Shown here piece by piece: positions 5,512 through 6,474 of a stretch of DNA of 6,474 nucleotides. The DNA comes from Bacteroidota bacterium. GTDB lineage: Bacteria; Bacteroidota; Bacteroidia; UKL13-3. The stretch's first letter is position 1; every line of letters begins with the position of its first letter. A program made the translations under genes and the position numbers. The notes beneath the pieces were generated by a model. The model saw only the letters and a program-made list of their open reading frames with translations. It was not told where the DNA came from and made no database searches. The DNA lies in assembly GCA_947462865.1 (NCBI GenBank), contig CANHRW010000116.1:1-6474 (forward strand). Direction: 5' to 3'.

Positions 5512-6474
5512 TTAGTGAATAAGGGCTGATTCTTGAATCAGCCTTTTTTTGTTAATGGGAACAACACCTACTTCTTCACAAACCAATCCACCCGCTAAAT
5601 TAGCCAATCCTGCAATTTGATTGATTGGTAAATCTTGAGCAAGACAAAGTGCTGCAACACTTATTACGGTATCACCAGCTCCACTCACATCAGCAATTTT
5701 GCGAATATGTGCAGGGATATAGTCAAATTTTTTCCCATCACTGATCATAACACCCCTTTCGCTTAAGGTAACCATGATGTTTTTAATTTGTTTGCTGTGC
5801 ATAAAGGCTAAAATGCCCTTTTCAAATTGTGTTTTATCAGATGGGTCTAAGTCCATTTGATAACCTTCTTTTAATTCTTTTAAATTGGGTTTGAACAAAT
5901 CAACACCTTGGTAGTCATTGAAATTTCTTTTCTTTGGATCTACTGCGATTTTAATATTTCTTTTGTGAGCTTCAGCTACAATTTGTTTGATCAAAGTTGC
6001 TGAGATAACACCCTTGTCATAGTCTTCAAATATGATGACATCACATGCAGGTAATAAATCTGATACAATTCTTTTGGCCAATAAAAAGCTATCATATTCG
6101 CTAATAGGATTTGACATTTCTTGGTCTATCCTAAGCATTTGGTGTTGTTGTGCAATCACCCTAGTTTTAACTGTAGTAATCCTTTCTTTGGAACAGATAA
6201 TGCCCTCCGTTCCAATTTTTTCGTTTTCAAGGATTGAGAGCAAATCACGACCTTCTTGGTCTTCACCAATTACAGAGCATAAAATTGGTTTAGCTCCTAA
6301 CGCAACGAGGTTCATGGCCACATTTGCCGCACCACCCAATCGGTTTTCTTTTGATTTTACAGCAACTACAGGAACCGGTGCTTCTGGAGAAATGCGGTCT
6401 ACTTGGCCCATCAAATAAGCATCTATCATCACATCACCAATGACCAATACACGCATCCCTTCAAATTTTGAAAT
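5512..6474 (-). CDS. hldA: D-glycero-beta-D-manno-heptose-7-phosphate kinase (HldA/RfaE domain I), 5' end outside window
   Basis: This PfkB/ribokinase-family enzyme phosphorylates heptose 7-phosphate at C1 on the way to ADP-heptose for the LPS inner core. Numbered from the internal ATG at 6456, 314 residues show VIGDVMIDAYLMG (5-17), the substrate loop RISPEAPVPVV (21-31), PfkB signature 1 GGAANVAMNLVALGA (41-55), EDYDKGVI (144-151), AVDPKKRNF (171-179), KPNLKE (189-194), and signature 2 DVSGAGDTVISVAA (256-269) with catalytic D262. No nucleotidyltransferase domain is fused, unlike E. coli HldE. The frame stays open upstream of 6456 as ISKFEG to the window edge. Homologues usually carry such a KFEGxxVLVIGDVM lead-in, so I extend the CDS to 6474 as partial. 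If 6456 is the start instead, the gene is complete. The last residues, QESALIH, are encoded by the dcd terminator region. A related sugar kinase is the less likely alternative. Confidence 0.88.
   Translation of the reverse strand: MSKFEGMRVLVIGDVMIDAYLMGQVDRISPEAPVPVVAVKSKENRLGGAANVAMNLVALGAKPILCSVIGEDQEGRDLLSILENEKIGTEGIICSKERITTVKTRVIAQQHQMLRIDQEMSNPISEYDSFLLAKRIVSDLLPACDVIIFEDYDKGVISATLIKQIVAEAHKRNIKIAVDPKKRNFNDYQGVDLFKPNLKELKEGYQMDLDPSDKTQFEKGILAFMHSKQIKNIMVTLSERGVMISDGKKFDYIPAHIRKIADVSGAGDTVISVAALCLAQDLPINQIAGLANLAGGLVCEEVGVVPINKKRLIQESALIH
5521..5550 (+). terminator. Intrinsic terminator of dcd, inside the kinase 3' coding end
   Basis: GGCTGATT at 5524-5531 and AATCAGCC at 5536-5543 form a perfect 8-base stem with a CTTG loop, followed by seven Ts (5544-5550). 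A G-U pair and two A-T pairs could extend the base. This is a classical Rho-independent terminator in the plus direction, starting 19 bases after the dcd stop. On the minus strand the stem is followed by CCTTATTCACTAAATTTTA, which is less T-rich, so it may at most terminate the kinase gene weakly. The whole element lies within the kinase reading frame, whose stop is at 5512-5514. Confidence 0.85.

Noticed and set aside
6032..6418. Plus-strand 128-codon open frame
   Set aside because: It is antisense to the kinase N-terminal half, which carries all expected PfkB motifs.

Overview
The window is ordinary chromosomal DNA from a member of the Bacteroidota, probably an uncultured or environmental lineage related to Chitinophagales or Saprospirales. 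The evidence is AT-rich coding sequence, genes almost without Shine-Dalgarno sequences, promoter-like TAnnTTTG boxes, and proteins that read like the Bacteroidota versions of their families (Dcd, methylmalonyl-CoA epimerase, heptose kinase). The genus cannot be told from this sequence. Coding density is very high and no stretch over 300 bases lacks a gene. I see no rRNA, tRNA, CRISPR array, insertion sequence, phage gene or transfer signature.

Left part (1-3389), all on the minus strand and read right to left: a Sfp-type 4'-phosphopantetheinyl transferase, then methylmalonyl-CoA epimerase overlapping it by 26 bases, then after a 68-base gap mfd, the transcription-repair coupling factor. The mfd gene runs off the left edge; 758 residues are visible and the reading frame is unbroken. 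A candidate -7 box and a small hairpin sit in the gap before mfd.

Middle (3390-4891): a 51-base divergent gap holds a 10-base palindrome that could serve as the -7 box for both neighbours. To its right, on plus, is a cytoplasmic seven-repeat WD40 protein of unknown role. It converges on a minus-strand conserved hypothetical protein whose N-terminus resembles the Tudor-like C-terminal domain of UvrD/PcrA. Their two stop codons share one TTAA.

Right part (4892-6474): a divergent gap with mirrored TTAATTTG boxes, then dcd (dCTP deaminase) on plus. Dcd converges on a PfkB-family heptose-7-phosphate kinase (HldA/RfaE domain I). The kinase frame is open to the right edge, so its true start probably lies outside the window. 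The dcd intrinsic terminator lies inside the last codons of the kinase gene.

The genes are a mix of housekeeping functions: DNA repair, carrier-protein activation, propionate/methylmalonyl-CoA metabolism, dNTP supply and LPS heptose synthesis. Nothing suggests they form one pathway, and I did not find a convincing new system. The least explained items are the WD40 protein, the Tudor-like hypothetical protein, and the compact arrangements at gene borders.
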